Assembly (NCBI RefSeq): GCF_900141985.1
Contig: NZ_FQZK01000018.1
Coordinates: 49,961-113,960 of the forward strand
Source of the DNA: Nocardiopsis flavescens
GTDB taxonomy: Bacteria > Actinomycetota > Actinomycetes > Streptosporangiales > Streptosporangiaceae
DNA: 64,000 nt
Reading direction: 5' to 3'
Every line of letters begins with the position of its first letter. Position 1 is the first letter of the stretch. The notes under the pieces are model-generated. The model was not told the DNA's origin, did not search any database, and saw only the letters and a list, made by a program, of their open reading frames with translations. The position numbers and the translations under genes were made by a program. Positions 1 to 8,574 of this stretch are shown here, one piece after another.

Positions 1-477
1 CGCCTCCGCGGACCGCCGCAGGTCCGCCAGCAGGCCGGGCCACGCCGTCCGGAACGCGGGGAGCAGCGGCAGCGACTCCGCCGCCGCCACCGGTACCCAC
101 CGCACCTCGATGCTCTCGTCGTTGCCGGGCGTGAAGGGGGCCAGGCCCGGCACGCTCAGCAAGAAGGTGTCGTAGCGCCACACCGCCAGGTCGTGCTCGT
201 GCACCCCCACCACCGTGTACCCGCCGAGATCGCCCGCGATCTCCTCGCGGAACTCCCGGACCGCGGCCTCCAGCGGTGTCTCGTCGCGGTTGCGCGCGCC
301 GCCGGGGATGCCCCACATGCCGCCCATGTGAGTCCACTCGGCGCGGTGTTGCAGCAGGACATGTCCGGTTCCGGCCATGTCGACCCCGTACAACAACAGC
401 CCCGCGGCCCCGTAGACTCCCCAGCGCCTGGACCCGTCCGGCAGGTGCACCCAGCCGTTGCCGTCGCCGTCCTCCAT
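1..477 (-). CDS. Nudix hydrolase, 3' end cut by window edge
   Basis: The visible 159 residues run from an ATG at 477 off the left edge of the window. A complete Nudix box (GGARNRDETPLEAAVREF followed by REEI) lies near residues 62-84 and supplies the Mg2+-binding glutamates for hydrolysing a nucleoside-diphosphate-linked substrate, which cannot be named from sequence. A GGAGGG Shine-Dalgarno sequence lies about 6 nt before the ATG and fixes the start. The N-terminal DGSRRWGVYGAAGLLLY stretch is typical of short bacterial 8-oxo-dGTPase-like Nudix proteins. The gene is divergent from the membrane protein at 608. Confidence 0.9.
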   Translation of the reverse strand, partial: MEDGDGNGWVHLPDGSRRWGVYGAAGLLLYGVDMAGTGHVLLQHRAEWTHMGGMWGIPGGARNRDETPLEAAVREFREEIAGDLGGYTVVGVHEHDLAVWRYDTFLLSVPGLAPFTPGNDESIEVRWVPVAAAESLPLLPAFRTAWPGLLADLRRSAEA

Positions 478-607
478 CAAGCCCTCCTGACTCCCGCGCG
501 TCGGCCCCCGCGCGCCGGCCGCCGCCCGTGGCCGGAGCACCCGGACGCGACGGAGACCGGACGCGGTCCGCCGCGCCCCTCCACAGCCCTCTACCCTTCA
601 AGAACCC

Positions 608-1918
608 ATGGCCCGCTCGACGACTTCCGCCGCCCTCCTGCCCGTGTACGCTCTCGGCCTGGCCGCACGCTACTGGGTCCCTCTCCTGTGCGTCCACACG
701 GTCGGCATGCTGGTGCACGCCCTGCTGATGCGCGGCCTGGTCCGGCTGGCCGACGTCGAGCAGACGCTCTCCACGGCGGGCCTGGGGCTGACCCTCCTGG
801 TCACCCTGGTCACGTTCGTGGTCATGTTCCAGCTCCTGCGGCCCGGACTGCCCACCATCGACGCCGAGCTGAGCTCGGAGGTGGTCCGCAGGGACGGGAA
901 GCGCGGGTTCGCCGAGCGCGAGCGCCGCGTGGTGGACGGGGTCGCCCTGGCGATCCTGCCGTTCCTCCTGTTCTACGCCGCCTGGGGGCTGATCCGCGAG
1001 CAGTACGACCTGTACAGCATCGCCCTGATCAACAGCGGCGGCCTGGAGGCCTTCGAAGCGCCCCTCAAGGTGCCCTGGTACGGACTGCCCCTCATCGTCG
1101 CCGTCTCCGCGTGGCTGCTGCGCAAGCTCACCTCGCACTTCTACCGCAAGCGCCACAGCGCCGTCCTGGGCGTGCTCACCGCCCTGTTCGAAGGCGTGTG
1201 GGTGTTCATGTTCCTGTTCTCCCTGGGCCTGGCGATCACCCAGGCGGAGACCTGGCTGACCGGCCGGGTCTTCTGGGTGGACATCCGGACCGGGGTCACG
1301 GGCCTGGTGGACGGCGCCGGCGCGCTGGTCGGCCTGCCCGACCTCCACGCGCAGGCGCAGGTGTGGTGGGCCGGGGTGTGGAAGGCGTTCTCGACGGGCT
1401 TCGTGGGCCCGCTGCTGTGGCTGACGATCGCCGCGGTGGTCTACCGCGCCCAGGTCGGCGACCACGACTCCGTGTTCGAGGCCCGCCGGGAGCGGGACGG
1501 CTTCGACCGGGCGGTCAACCGGGTGGCGGGCGCCGGCCGCTTCTTCGACCGGTTCGTCGGCGGCGACCTCAGGGACCAGGTCTACCCGTGCCTGAACGCG
1601 CTGCGCTTCGTCCTGCGCGTGGGACCGGTGTTCTACCTGTCGTACTCCCTGTGCTTCGTGCTGCTGGAGGTCGCGTTCACGCGGCTGCACCGGCTGGTGT
1701 TCGTCCTGGGCGGCCCCGGCCCGCTGCACGCCCAGTGGTGGCCGTGGCTCCAGCCCATCGACTTCGCGGTGGACTCCCTGCACATGCTGCTGCGGGTGTG
1801 CCTGCTGGCGGCGGCCTTCGAGATCGCGCTGCGCAAGGCCGAGGAGGACAGCGTGGGCCGCCGGGTGCGCCGGACGGCGAGGCACGTGTCCCCGCACGGC
1901 TCCCGCCACGCCCGCTGA
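608..1918 (+). CDS. Integral membrane protein of unknown function
   Basis: This 436-aa protein has at least six to eight hydrophobic spans, for example around residues 10-35 (LLPVYALGLAARYWVPLL), 55-80, 115-135, 150-170, 195-215, 255-275, 340-360 and 390-410, separated by short charged loops. I see no catalytic motif, signal peptide cleavage site or transporter signature. The ATG at 608 is preceded only by a weak AAGAA element, so the start is moderately certain. The codon use (G/C in nearly every third position) is that of a real gene. It is convergent with the minus-strand operon that ends at 1946. Function is not assigned. Confidence 0.75.
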   Translation: MARSTTSAALLPVYALGLAARYWVPLLCVHTVGMLVHALLMRGLVRLADVEQTLSTAGLGLTLLVTLVTFVVMFQLLRPGLPTIDAELSSEVVRRDGKRGFAERERRVVDGVALAILPFLLFYAAWGLIREQYDLYSIALINSGGLEAFEAPLKVPWYGLPLIVAVSAWLLRKLTSHFYRKRHSAVLGVLTALFEGVWVFMFLFSLGLAITQAETWLTGRVFWVDIRTGVTGLVDGAGALVGLPDLHAQAQVWWAGVWKAFSTGFVGPLLWLTIAAVVYRAQVGDHDSVFEARRERDGFDRAVNRVAGAGRFFDRFVGGDLRDQVYPCLNALRFVLRVGPVFYLSYSLCFVLLEVAFTRLHRLVFVLGGPGPLHAQWWPWLQPIDFAVDSLHMLLRVCLLAAAFEIALRKAEEDSVGRRVRRTARHVSPHGSRHAR

Positions 1919-1945
1919 CCCGGGGCCGCGGCCGTGGGCCCGGGG

Positions 1946-3409
1946 CTACTCCAGGACCTCGGCCTCGAACACCAGCGCCTCGGGCCGGGGCCGCTCGGGG
2001 TCGTCGGAGGTGTCGACGGTGACCTCGTAGCGGAGCCCCTCGACCGCGTCGGCGGGCACCAGGAACGACAGGATGATCGACTGCTCCCGGCCGGGGGCGA
2101 CCGTCTCGCCCTCGGCGGTGGTGCAGCCGTAGGCCCCGTCGCCCGCCTCCTCGCCGAAATCGCGCAGGGAGAACAGGTGCGTGCGCTCCCAGGAGCGCCC
2201 CCGGTCGTCCACGGCCCGGAACGCGCAGCTGTGCCGCAGCAGCTCGGCGGCCCCCTCGTCGCCGGGGGTGACCCGAAAGCCCACGTCGAGGATCTCCAGA
2301 CCCTCGGGCGGGGGCTCGGAGGAGCCCAGGAAACCGGTGATGTAGCCGGTGACCCGCCACTCGCTGCCCGCCAGGACGGCGGTCTCGCCGACGGCCACCG
2401 GCCGCGGCTCGGGCGGGATCAGCCCGGCCTCCCTCCCGTCGCCGACCTCGGTCATGTAGGGCCACACCAGCATCAGCGGGAACAGCAGCGCCAGCACCAC
2501 CGCGTAGGGCAGGTGCAGGCGCTTCCAGAGCGGTCGGCCGTGCCGGACGGCCTTGCCCCGGGCCCCGGTGAGCGGGGGCGCCCACACCGCGGGAGGGCCG
2601 CCGGCGGACGGGTGCGGGGGAGCGGGCTCCGCGAAACCGGGTCCGCCCCGCCCCGGACGGCCTCCGGGGACCCCGGGCCCGGGAGGAGGTCCCGCGTACG
2701 CCGGGGAGGCCGGCGGCGCGCCGGGGAGCGGTCCCGGGCCCCGGGAGCGGTCGGACGGACCGCGGTCCGCGCGCCTGGGGCGCGGGTTCCCGCCGCGCGG
2801 GTCCTGCGCGGGATACGCCCCGGGGCGGCGTCCGTCCCCGGGTTCCCGGGCGCCGGTCCGGGGACCCGGGGACGCCGGGCCGCGGCCGGGGGAGGCCGGT
2901 CCCGCGGACTCCGGTGCTCCGGAGCCGTCCCGGGGGGTCCGGTGCCGTCCGCGCGGACCCTGCGGAGGGTACGCCCCGGAGGGCCGGCCCGTTCCGGGCC
3001 GCTCCGCCGGGCCGCCCACGGGTCCGGGAACAGGGCCGGGAACAGGGCGGGGACCGGCGAGCGGCGGCCCGCCCACGGGCCCCCGCGGGTCCTGGGGCGG
3101 ATACGGACGCCTCCGGGGGAAGCCCCCGTCGGCCTCTGCGGGCCGATCCACCGGTTCCGGACGCCTGCGCACCGGGCGGCGGGGGATCCGCGGGTCCGGC
3201 CGACCGGGGCCCGGGTCGCCCGCCGTGCCGGGGCGGTCCGCGGGGTACCCGCCGTAGCCGTCGGGCCGCCCCGCCGGGGGAGGCCCGGCCGGCGGACCGG
3301 GCATGCGGTACGGGGAGGCGGGGGGCTCTCCGCCGCCGGGACTCCCGCCTGCGCGCGGAGCGTCGCCGCGACGGGGGTCCCGGGGGTCCCCGGGCTCATT
3401 CGGACGCAT
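1946..3409 (-). CDS. Pro/Gly-rich membrane-anchored protein, C-terminal extracytoplasmic domain
   Basis: This 487-aa protein is the third gene of a minus-strand operon. Residues 1 to about 285 are extremely rich in Pro, Gly and Arg (disordered, low complexity). One transmembrane helix follows near residues 295-315 (LPYAVVLALLFPLMLVWPY), then a compact domain of about 170 residues that should lie outside the membrane and resembles a beta-sandwich (many short V/T/E strands, two cysteines). The long low-complexity segment explains the many spurious overlapping reading frames here. Its start overlaps the end of the upstream gene by 14 nt, suggesting translational coupling. The three operon proteins share the plan short tail, one TM, beta-rich outer domain, so they may form one envelope complex (inference). 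Confidence 0.65.
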   Translation of the reverse strand: MRPNEPGDPRDPRRGDAPRAGGSPGGGEPPASPYRMPGPPAGPPPAGRPDGYGGYPADRPGTAGDPGPGRPDPRIPRRPVRRRPEPVDRPAEADGGFPRRRPYPPQDPRGPVGGPPLAGPRPVPGPVPGPVGGPAERPGTGRPSGAYPPQGPRGRHRTPRDGSGAPESAGPASPGRGPASPGPRTGAREPGDGRRPGAYPAQDPRGGNPRPRRADRGPSDRSRGPGPLPGAPPASPAYAGPPPGPGVPGGRPGRGGPGFAEPAPPHPSAGGPPAVWAPPLTGARGKAVRHGRPLWKRLHLPYAVVLALLFPLMLVWPYMTEVGDGREAGLIPPEPRPVAVGETAVLAGSEWRVTGYITGFLGSSEPPPEGLEILDVGFRVTPGDEGAAELLRHSCAFRAVDDRGRSWERTHLFSLRDFGEEAGDGAYGCTTAEGETVAPGREQSIILSFLVPADAVEGLRYEVTVDTSDDPERPRPEALVFEAEVLE

Positions 3410-4019
3410 CCGACGCCTCCCCCATGTCGATCTCGGGCTCGGTCAGGACCACCGCGTCGGGGCCCGGTTCGGCTGCGACCCCGCCCAGGTCGATCTCCAC
3501 CCGCGAGGACAGCCGCTGCTCGTAGCCGGGCCGGTGCGTGAGCACCAGTGTCGGACCGTCCAGGCGCTCGGCGGGAACCTCGAAGACGAACGCGCCGCGC
3601 TGGGGGATCGCGGGGGAGAAGGTCGCCCGCTCCAGCGACGCCCGGAACCAGCCCCGTTCCCCGTAGACCACACCGTCGGCCATCCGCAGTTCCGCCGGGA
3701 TCCCGTGCACGGTGTTCTCCAGGGCGGTCACCCGGGTCCAGACCACCACCCACACCCCGTTGGCGGCGACCCTCTCGGCGTCGCCGATGGAGCTGCCGGT
3801 CACCTCGATCTCCGAGGCGACGTCGACCCGGTCCACCTCGGCCTCGAACGCGCGCGTGGCCACCACCGCGCCCTGCGCGCCGGCGGTCGCGATGGGACCG
3901 GTCCGCGCCTCCCCGGAGACGATGAAGCGCTGGGCGGTGAAGATCGCCGCGGTCAGCCCGACGCACAGCACGAAGGCCAGGAGACGGCGGCCGGGGGCGG
4001 ACCGGGAGCGCACGGTCAT
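3396..4019 (-). CDS. Single-span membrane protein, middle gene of operon
   Basis: This 207-aa protein has an N-terminal helix near residues 12-32 (RLLAFVLCVGLTAAIFTAQRF) that serves as signal anchor, and a remaining domain made of alternating hydrophobic strands without cysteines. No catalytic motif is recognisable. Its ATG overlaps the stop of the upstream gene by 4 nt (4016-4019), and its own end overlaps the next gene by 14 nt, so the three genes are almost certainly co-translated. The outer domain ends in an acidic tail. Function unknown. Confidence 0.72.
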   Translation of the reverse strand: MTVRSRSAPGRRLLAFVLCVGLTAAIFTAQRFIVSGEARTGPIATAGAQGAVVATRAFEAEVDRVDVASEIEVTGSSIGDAERVAANGVWVVVWTRVTALENTVHGIPAELRMADGVVYGERGWFRASLERATFSPAIPQRGAFVFEVPAERLDGPTLVLTHRPGYEQRLSSRVEIDLGGVAAEPGPDAVVLTEPEIDMGEASDASE

Positions 4020-4630
4020 CCCTCCCCGAGCGGCAGGTCGACCGTGCCGACGGTGGAACCGGCGACCGATGTCCAGAAGAACCCGGCGCCGCCGGTCGTG
4101 GTGAGCTTCTCGGTCTGGTGCACGGTGATCCGGACCGTGTCCACCTCGTCGGGGGAGACGCCCTCCGGCAGCGGCCAGGAGAGGAGCGCCTCCTCGGGCA
4201 TGTGCGGCTGCAGACGTGTGGTGGCGCCCTCGGGGTGGCGGGTCAGGGTGAGGTCGGGGTGCTTCACCCGGTGGTCGCCGGGCAGCAGGCGCACGTCCAT
4301 GGTCGATCCGATGTCGAACACCGGCACCGGGAGGTCGGAGCCGTGCAGCTCCACGTCAGCGAGCACCCGGACCACGGCCCCCTCCACGTCGTCCGAGGCC
4401 GGCCCCGCCTCGTGCGGGGTGATCCGGTACAGGACGTTGCGCAGTTCGGTGCCGGGCGGCCGGGGCTCGGGCGACGCCGCCGCGAGCCCGCCGGTCAGGT
4501 ACAGGCCCAGCACGGCGACGGCCGCGACCGCGGCTCCGACGGAGAGGATCGCGGCACGCAGAACACGGTCGCCGGGCAGGAAGGGGAGGGGGCGACCGGG
4601 GGTTTCGTCCGGACGGGCGTGATGGACCAC
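4016..4630 (-). CDS. Single-span membrane protein, first gene of operon
   Basis: This 204-aa protein has one membrane helix near residues 25-50 (RAAILSVGAAVAAVAVLGLY) and a C-terminal extracytoplasmic domain of about 150 residues with a beta-rich composition. It starts with an ATG at 4630 and heads the three-gene minus-strand operon; the downstream gene overlaps by 4 nt. No enzymatic or binding motif is visible. It is analogous in plan to its two operon partners, although no sequence identity between them is obvious by eye. Possibly a lineage-restricted envelope component. Confidence 0.72.
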   Translation of the reverse strand: MVHHARPDETPGRPLPFLPGDRVLRAAILSVGAAVAAVAVLGLYLTGGLAAASPEPRPPGTELRNVLYRITPHEAGPASDDVEGAVVRVLADVELHGSDLPVPVFDIGSTMDVRLLPGDHRVKHPDLTLTRHPEGATTRLQPHMPEEALLSWPLPEGVSPDEVDTVRITVHQTEKLTTTGGAGFFWTSVAGSTVGTVDLPLGEG

Positions 4631-5213
4631 GGGCCGCAGTGTAGGTGCAAAAGCCTCCGACGTGCAGCGAACGGCCGGAAGAGGTCACAACGGTCACCCG
4701 AGGCCGCTCCGCCCCCGGACGGCCCTGCTCCGTCGGGACGGCTCCGCCGCCGCTTCCGGAGGGTCCGGACCGGCCCCCGCGGGAAGAGTGATTTCGCCGA
4801 CGTGAATGGCATGAGGATTACCGTTTGTCCTATCCTGGCCAGGGTATCGGGAAAGACGAATGCGTCACCCTTGGTGCGGGCCTATTCCGCTCCGTGTCGT
4901 TCCCGGCCGCTATTCCCGGACCGCGGGCCGGGAGGACGCCCGGGGGAAACCGCGCACCCGCCGCGACAGGGGCGTTCCCGCGGCGGTGATCGGGGCGCGC
5001 GGCCGGACCCGGGGCGGGTCCCGCGGGGTTGTAAGTGGACTGAAAGCGGCCTGGAAGAGGATCTCTCTAGTGTCGAGGGCGTTCGACACGATCGGTCGCC
5101 GCGAGAGGACGGCTCGCGAACCTCCCGACCGGATCGTCGTTCGTTGGACACATGCCACCCGTGGCGTTCCCTGAGGCGGAGTCCGCCACGGGTGGCCCGT
5201 CCGCCCGAAGGCG
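4631..5213. other. Intergenic region, no gene seen
   Basis: About 580 bp lie between two divergent transcription units. All frames here have arbitrary composition and no ribosome-binding site. Relatively AT-rich patches (for example 4790-4860) would suit promoters for the operon on the minus strand and the small gene at 5214, but I could not fix a single convincing promoter. Confidence 0.5.
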
Positions 5214-5459
5214 GTGAAGTCCGTGATGGTTCGCAGGCGACGTAGGGCCACACTGCGGCTCTATGCGAGTGCGGTGAGACGAGGATTGCGAGTCCCCCAG
5301 ATGCTGACTCTCGACGACCGGTTCGAGGCGCTCGTCGCCGACGCGGTGCCCCAGGCCAAGATGCGGCCGTTCCAGGAGCCCGACCCGGAGGTGCCGGCCC
5401 CCGCCGGCGAGCCGGTCGAGCCCCCGGCCGAAGAGGTCCCGAAGGAAGAAGAGAAGTAA
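5214..5459 (+). CDS. Small protein, basic head and acidic Pro/Glu tail
   Basis: This 81-aa ORF starts at GTG 5214 (in-frame ATG at 5226 is an alternative), with GAAGG a few bases upstream. The N-terminus has an Arg block (MVRRRRRATLRLYA); the middle LTLDDRFEALVADAVPQ could be one amphipathic helix; the tail is PEEVPKEEEK-like. There is no known domain. It lies directly upstream of the SARP gene, separated by a strong inverted repeat, so it may be an independently terminated transcript. Function unknown. Confidence 0.6.
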   Translation: MKSVMVRRRRRATLRLYASAVRRGLRVPQMLTLDDRFEALVADAVPQAKMRPFQEPDPEVPAPAGEPVEPPAEEVPKEEEK

Positions 5460-5474
5460 CGACCTGAAGTAATC

Positions 5475-5526
5475 GAAAGGTCACTCCGAGTATCTGTTAT
5501 AGAGGGGGAGATACTCGGAGCCTTTC
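5475..5526. terminator. Long inverted repeat between small gene and SARP gene
   Basis: CTCCGAGTAT (5484-5493) is perfectly repeated inverted as ATACTCGGAG (5511-5520). The stem is extended by GAAAGG (5475-5480) and CCTTTC (5521-5526) after a 3-nt bulge. It lies 15 nt past the stop of the small gene and about 50 nt before the SARP start. There is no U-run, as is usual for actinobacterial terminators. It could alternatively be an operator for the SARP gene. Confidence 0.65.
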
Positions 5527-5563
5527 GCATGTGCGGATTCCGGCTGTGCGCAATTCACCTTGC

Positions 5564-5569
5564 TAGGGT
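5564..5569 (+). promoter_or_regulatory. Leaderless -10 element for SARP gene
   Basis: TAGGGT is followed by 8 nt and then GTG at 5578. A TANNNT hexamer 7-8 nt before a start codon is the classic leaderless arrangement in actinomycetes. No good -35 is visible. The absence of a Shine-Dalgarno sequence before the GTG supports this reading. Confidence 0.5.
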
Positions 5570-5577
5570 TGCTCCTT

Positions 5578-8574
5578 GTGGAATTCGGTGTGCTCGGCCC
5601 CATTGCCGCCTGGTCCGGCGGGCGTCCGGTTTCGATCGGCGGACCGCGCCAGCGCTGTGTGCTCGGCGCACTTCTGGTGGACCTCGGCCGCGAGGTCACC
5701 GTCGACCGGCTCATCAGCTACCTGTGGAGCGACGACCCGCCCCGCACCGCGCGCTCGGTCATCCAGGTCCAGGTCTCCCACCTGCGCCGCCTCCTCCCCG
5801 ACCGCATCTCCACCACGGCCGGCGGCTACGTCCTCGACGTCGACCCGGACAGCGTCGACCTGCACAGGTTCCGGCGCATGCGCGACGAGGCGGCCCGCGC
5901 CGAACCCGAGGACGCACTGCCCCTCCTCGAAGCCGCGCTCTCCTGCTGGCGCGGGGTCCCGTTCTCGGGGGTCGGCTCGCAGGCCCTGGAGCACACCGTG
6001 GTCGCGCCGCTGCGCGAGGAGCGCTGGGCGGCCGTCATCGCCTGGGCGACCTGCGCCCTGGAACTGGGCAGGTACGACGGGGTCGTCTCCCGCCTGACCC
6101 CGCTCGCCGGGGAGGAGCCGTTCCGTGAGCGCCTGCACCACCTGCTCATCACCGCCCTGTGGAGGGCCAACGAAAAGGCCAGGGCGCTGTCCGCCTACGA
6201 GGACTTCCGGGCGCGGCTGGCGGACGAGCTGGGCGTCGACCCGGGCCCCGAGCTGGTCGCCCTGCACGCCCGCATCCTTCAGGAGGACGCGGACCAGCAG
6301 GTCCGCGGGGCCCCCACGGAACAAACGGAACCGGAGGTCCGCTACCGGGTCCGCAACGACCTCCCGAGAGACCTCCCCGACTTCACCGGACGCCGTGACT
6401 CCCTGCGCCGCCTGGAAGAAGTGTCCCAGTCCTACGAGGGCAGGGCCGAGGTCTGCGTCATCACCGGCCCCGGCGGCGAGGGCAAGACCACCACGGCGGT
6501 GCGTTTCGGTTACGAATCGGCCAAACGTTATCCCGACGGTCAGCTCTTCATCGACCTGTACGGCTACACCGCCGGCAAGGAGCCCCTGGACGCGTCGTCC
6601 GCGCTCGGCTCCCTCCTGCGCGCGGTGGGCGTGGCCCCCGAGTCGGTCCCCGAGACCCTGGAGGAGCGGGCCGCCCAGTGGCGCGCCACCCTCATGGGCC
6701 GCAGGACCCTGCTCATCCTGGACAACGCCGTCAGCTACGCGCAGGTCAGCCCGCTGCTGTTGTCCTCCCCGGGGTCGCTGACCCTCGTCACCAGCCGAAA
6801 CGAGCTCTCCGGACTGAGCGGGGCGCGCTTCCTCTCGCTGGGGATGTTCGACGAGGAATCCTCCCTGGAACTCTTCTCGCGGGTACTGGGGGAGGAGCGC
6901 GTCGAGCGGGAGAAGGACGTGGCCCGGGAGATCGCCCGCATCTGCGGCGGGCTCCCCCTGGCCCTGCGCGTGATCGCCGGCCGCATGCTCAGCCGCCCCA
7001 GGTGGACCTTCGAGCACGTGGTGCGCCGGCTCACCGAGCAGAACCGGAAGTTCCGCGAACTCCAGGTCGACGGGCAGAGCGTCGAGACCGCGATCGACCT
7101 CTCCTACCGCAGCCTCACCGAGGCGCAGCGCCACGCCTTCCTGACGCTGGGGCTGATGATCGGCAACGTCATCGACCTGGCGGGCGGCGCCGCACTGCTG
7201 GAGGGCCCCGCGGAGGAGTCCGACGACATCCTCCAGGAGCTGGTCGGGGTCTGCCTGCTCGACGAGCCCCAGGGCGACGTGTACCGCATGCACGACCTCA
7301 TCCGCGAGTTCGCGCGCAACCGGGCGGTCGCCGAGTTCGGAGGCGACCGGGTGGAGCGGATCCGCACGCGGCTGGCCGAGCACTACCTGGCGACCGCCCA
7401 GCACGCCGCCGAACTCCTGGGGCCCCGCGCCGTCGAGGACGAGGAGAGGCTCAAACTGGGCTACCGGACCGAGCTGCTGAGCAGGTCGGACGCCGAGGCC
7501 TGGTTCGACCGGCACCGCGACAGCCTGGCGGACACCATCGACCACTTCGCCTCGCTCGACAAGGGCGAGTACGCGTGGCGCATGGCCGACTCGGTGTGGC
7601 GCTTCTACGCCCTCCACGGGAAGATGAGCCTGCTCGTCAGCTCCCAGGAACGGGCCCTGCGGATCAGCGACCGGCAGGGGAACCTCCGGGGCCGCGCCGT
7701 CACCCTCATCGGCCTGGGCATCGGACACTACTTCTCCGGCCGCTTCGACGACGCCCTGCGGATGCTCGTCGAGGCCCGCGACCTGCTCACCCGGCTGGGC
7801 GACGACCGCGGCATCATCCGCGTCCTGGCCAACCTCGGCATGGTCTACGAGAGGGTCGGGAGGCTGCGGGAGTCGGCCGAGGCCATCCAGGGGGTGATCG
7901 ACTACGCGGTGTCCCTGGGAGACCGCAGGATCGAGGCCATCCAGTGGGGCAACCTGGCGGTGGCCCGGCAGAGCCTGGGCCAGTACCGTGAGGCCCTGCA
8001 CTGCGCGGAGCAGGCGCTGGCCAAGAACTCCGCGGAGGACCACCAGGAGTCGACCGCCCTGGTCAAGCGGGTCATGGGGGAGGCCAAGGTCGGGCTGGGC
8101 GACGTGGACGGGGCCCTGCGCGACCTGGACGAGGCGCTGGGGCTGTCCCGCCGGCTGGGGCTGGTCGGCGACCAGATCTACATCCACAACTCGCTCGGCG
8201 TCGCCTACCGTGCCGCCGGTCGCCCGGACGAGGCCGTCGAGGCCCACCGGGCCGCCCTGGCGCTGGCGGAGGAGTCCGGTGACCGCAGCGGCGACGCCGA
8301 GATCCTCACCGACCTGGGGATCACCCGGTCCGGCGCCGGGCACTACGAGGAGGCCGCGGTCGCCCTGGAGAGGGCCCACGCCGTCGCCCTGGAGCGCGAC
8401 GAGCGCTACACCGCCGCCCGCGCCTGCCTGGCCCTGGGCACCCTGCCCGCGCCCACGGTCGCCGCCGACCGGGCCGAACGGCTCCTGCGCACGGCGGTGG
8501 ACGTCCTCACCGAGGTCGGATCGCCCGACGCCGAACGGGCCCGCGCGGCCCTGGCCGACCGCTTCGGCGGCTGA
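5578..8574 (+). CDS. AfsR/SARP-family transcriptional regulator with NB-ARC and TPR domains
   Basis: This 998-aa protein has the full multidomain layout of large SARPs: an OmpR-type winged-helix domain (about residues 1-95, beginning MEFGVLGPIAAW), a bacterial transcriptional activation domain (about 100-245, ending ELGVDPGPELVALHARIL), an NB-ARC/STAND ATPase (Walker A GPGGEGKTT near 300, Walker B TLLILDNA near 378, GLPLAL motif near 460) and C-terminal TPR repeats (about 680-960). Such proteins activate secondary-metabolite or developmental genes after ATP-driven conformational change. GTG 5578 is chosen because it gives the canonical SARP N-terminus and sits behind a leaderless -10; TTG 5560 is less likely. 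No biosynthetic cluster is visible in the window, so its targets are distant or pleiotropic. The end overlaps the convergent gene by 68 bp. Confidence 0.92.
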   Translation: MEFGVLGPIAAWSGGRPVSIGGPRQRCVLGALLVDLGREVTVDRLISYLWSDDPPRTARSVIQVQVSHLRRLLPDRISTTAGGYVLDVDPDSVDLHRFRRMRDEAARAEPEDALPLLEAALSCWRGVPFSGVGSQALEHTVVAPLREERWAAVIAWATCALELGRYDGVVSRLTPLAGEEPFRERLHHLLITALWRANEKARALSAYEDFRARLADELGVDPGPELVALHARILQEDADQQVRGAPTEQTEPEVRYRVRNDLPRDLPDFTGRRDSLRRLEEVSQSYEGRAEVCVITGPGGEGKTTTAVRFGYESAKRYPDGQLFIDLYGYTAGKEPLDASSALGSLLRAVGVAPESVPETLEERAAQWRATLMGRRTLLILDNAVSYAQVSPLLLSSPGSLTLVTSRNELSGLSGARFLSLGMFDEESSLELFSRVLGEERVEREKDVAREIARICGGLPLALRVIAGRMLSRPRWTFEHVVRRLTEQNRKFRELQVDGQSVETAIDLSYRSLTEAQRHAFLTLGLMIGNVIDLAGGAALLEGPAEESDDILQELVGVCLLDEPQGDVYRMHDLIREFARNRAVAEFGGDRVERIRTRLAEHYLATAQHAAELLGPRAVEDEERLKLGYRTELLSRSDAEAWFDRHRDSLADTIDHFASLDKGEYAWRMADSVWRFYALHGKMSLLVSSQERALRISDRQGNLRGRAVTLIGLGIGHYFSGRFDDALRMLVEARDLLTRLGDDRGIIRVLANLGMVYERVGRLRESAEAIQGVIDYAVSLGDRRIEAIQWGNLAVARQSLGQYREALHCAEQALAKNSAEDHQESTALVKRVMGEAKVGLGDVDGALRDLDEALGLSRRLGLVGDQIYIHNSLGVAYRAAGRPDEAVEAHRAALALAEESGDRSGDAEILTDLGITRSGAGHYEEAAVALERAHAVALERDERYTAARACLALGTLPAPTVAADRAERLLRTAVDVLTEVGSPDAERARAALADRFGG

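Noticed and set aside
193..2022. Long plus-strand open frame of about 600 codons overlapping the membrane protein and Nudix genes
   Set aside because: Pro/Arg-rich shadow frame of the GC-rich real genes; no family motif and it covers both strands' true genes.
1934..3541. Large overlapping frames opposite the Pro/Gly-rich membrane protein
   Set aside because: Antisense shadows of low-complexity coding sequence. The minus-strand frame has the TM helix, the folded domain and operon overlaps.
5563..8379. 938-codon minus-strand frame opposite the SARP gene
   Set aside because: It is the antisense of a clear SARP/NB-ARC/TPR gene; its composition (V/G/Q/H-rich) is typical of antisense frames.
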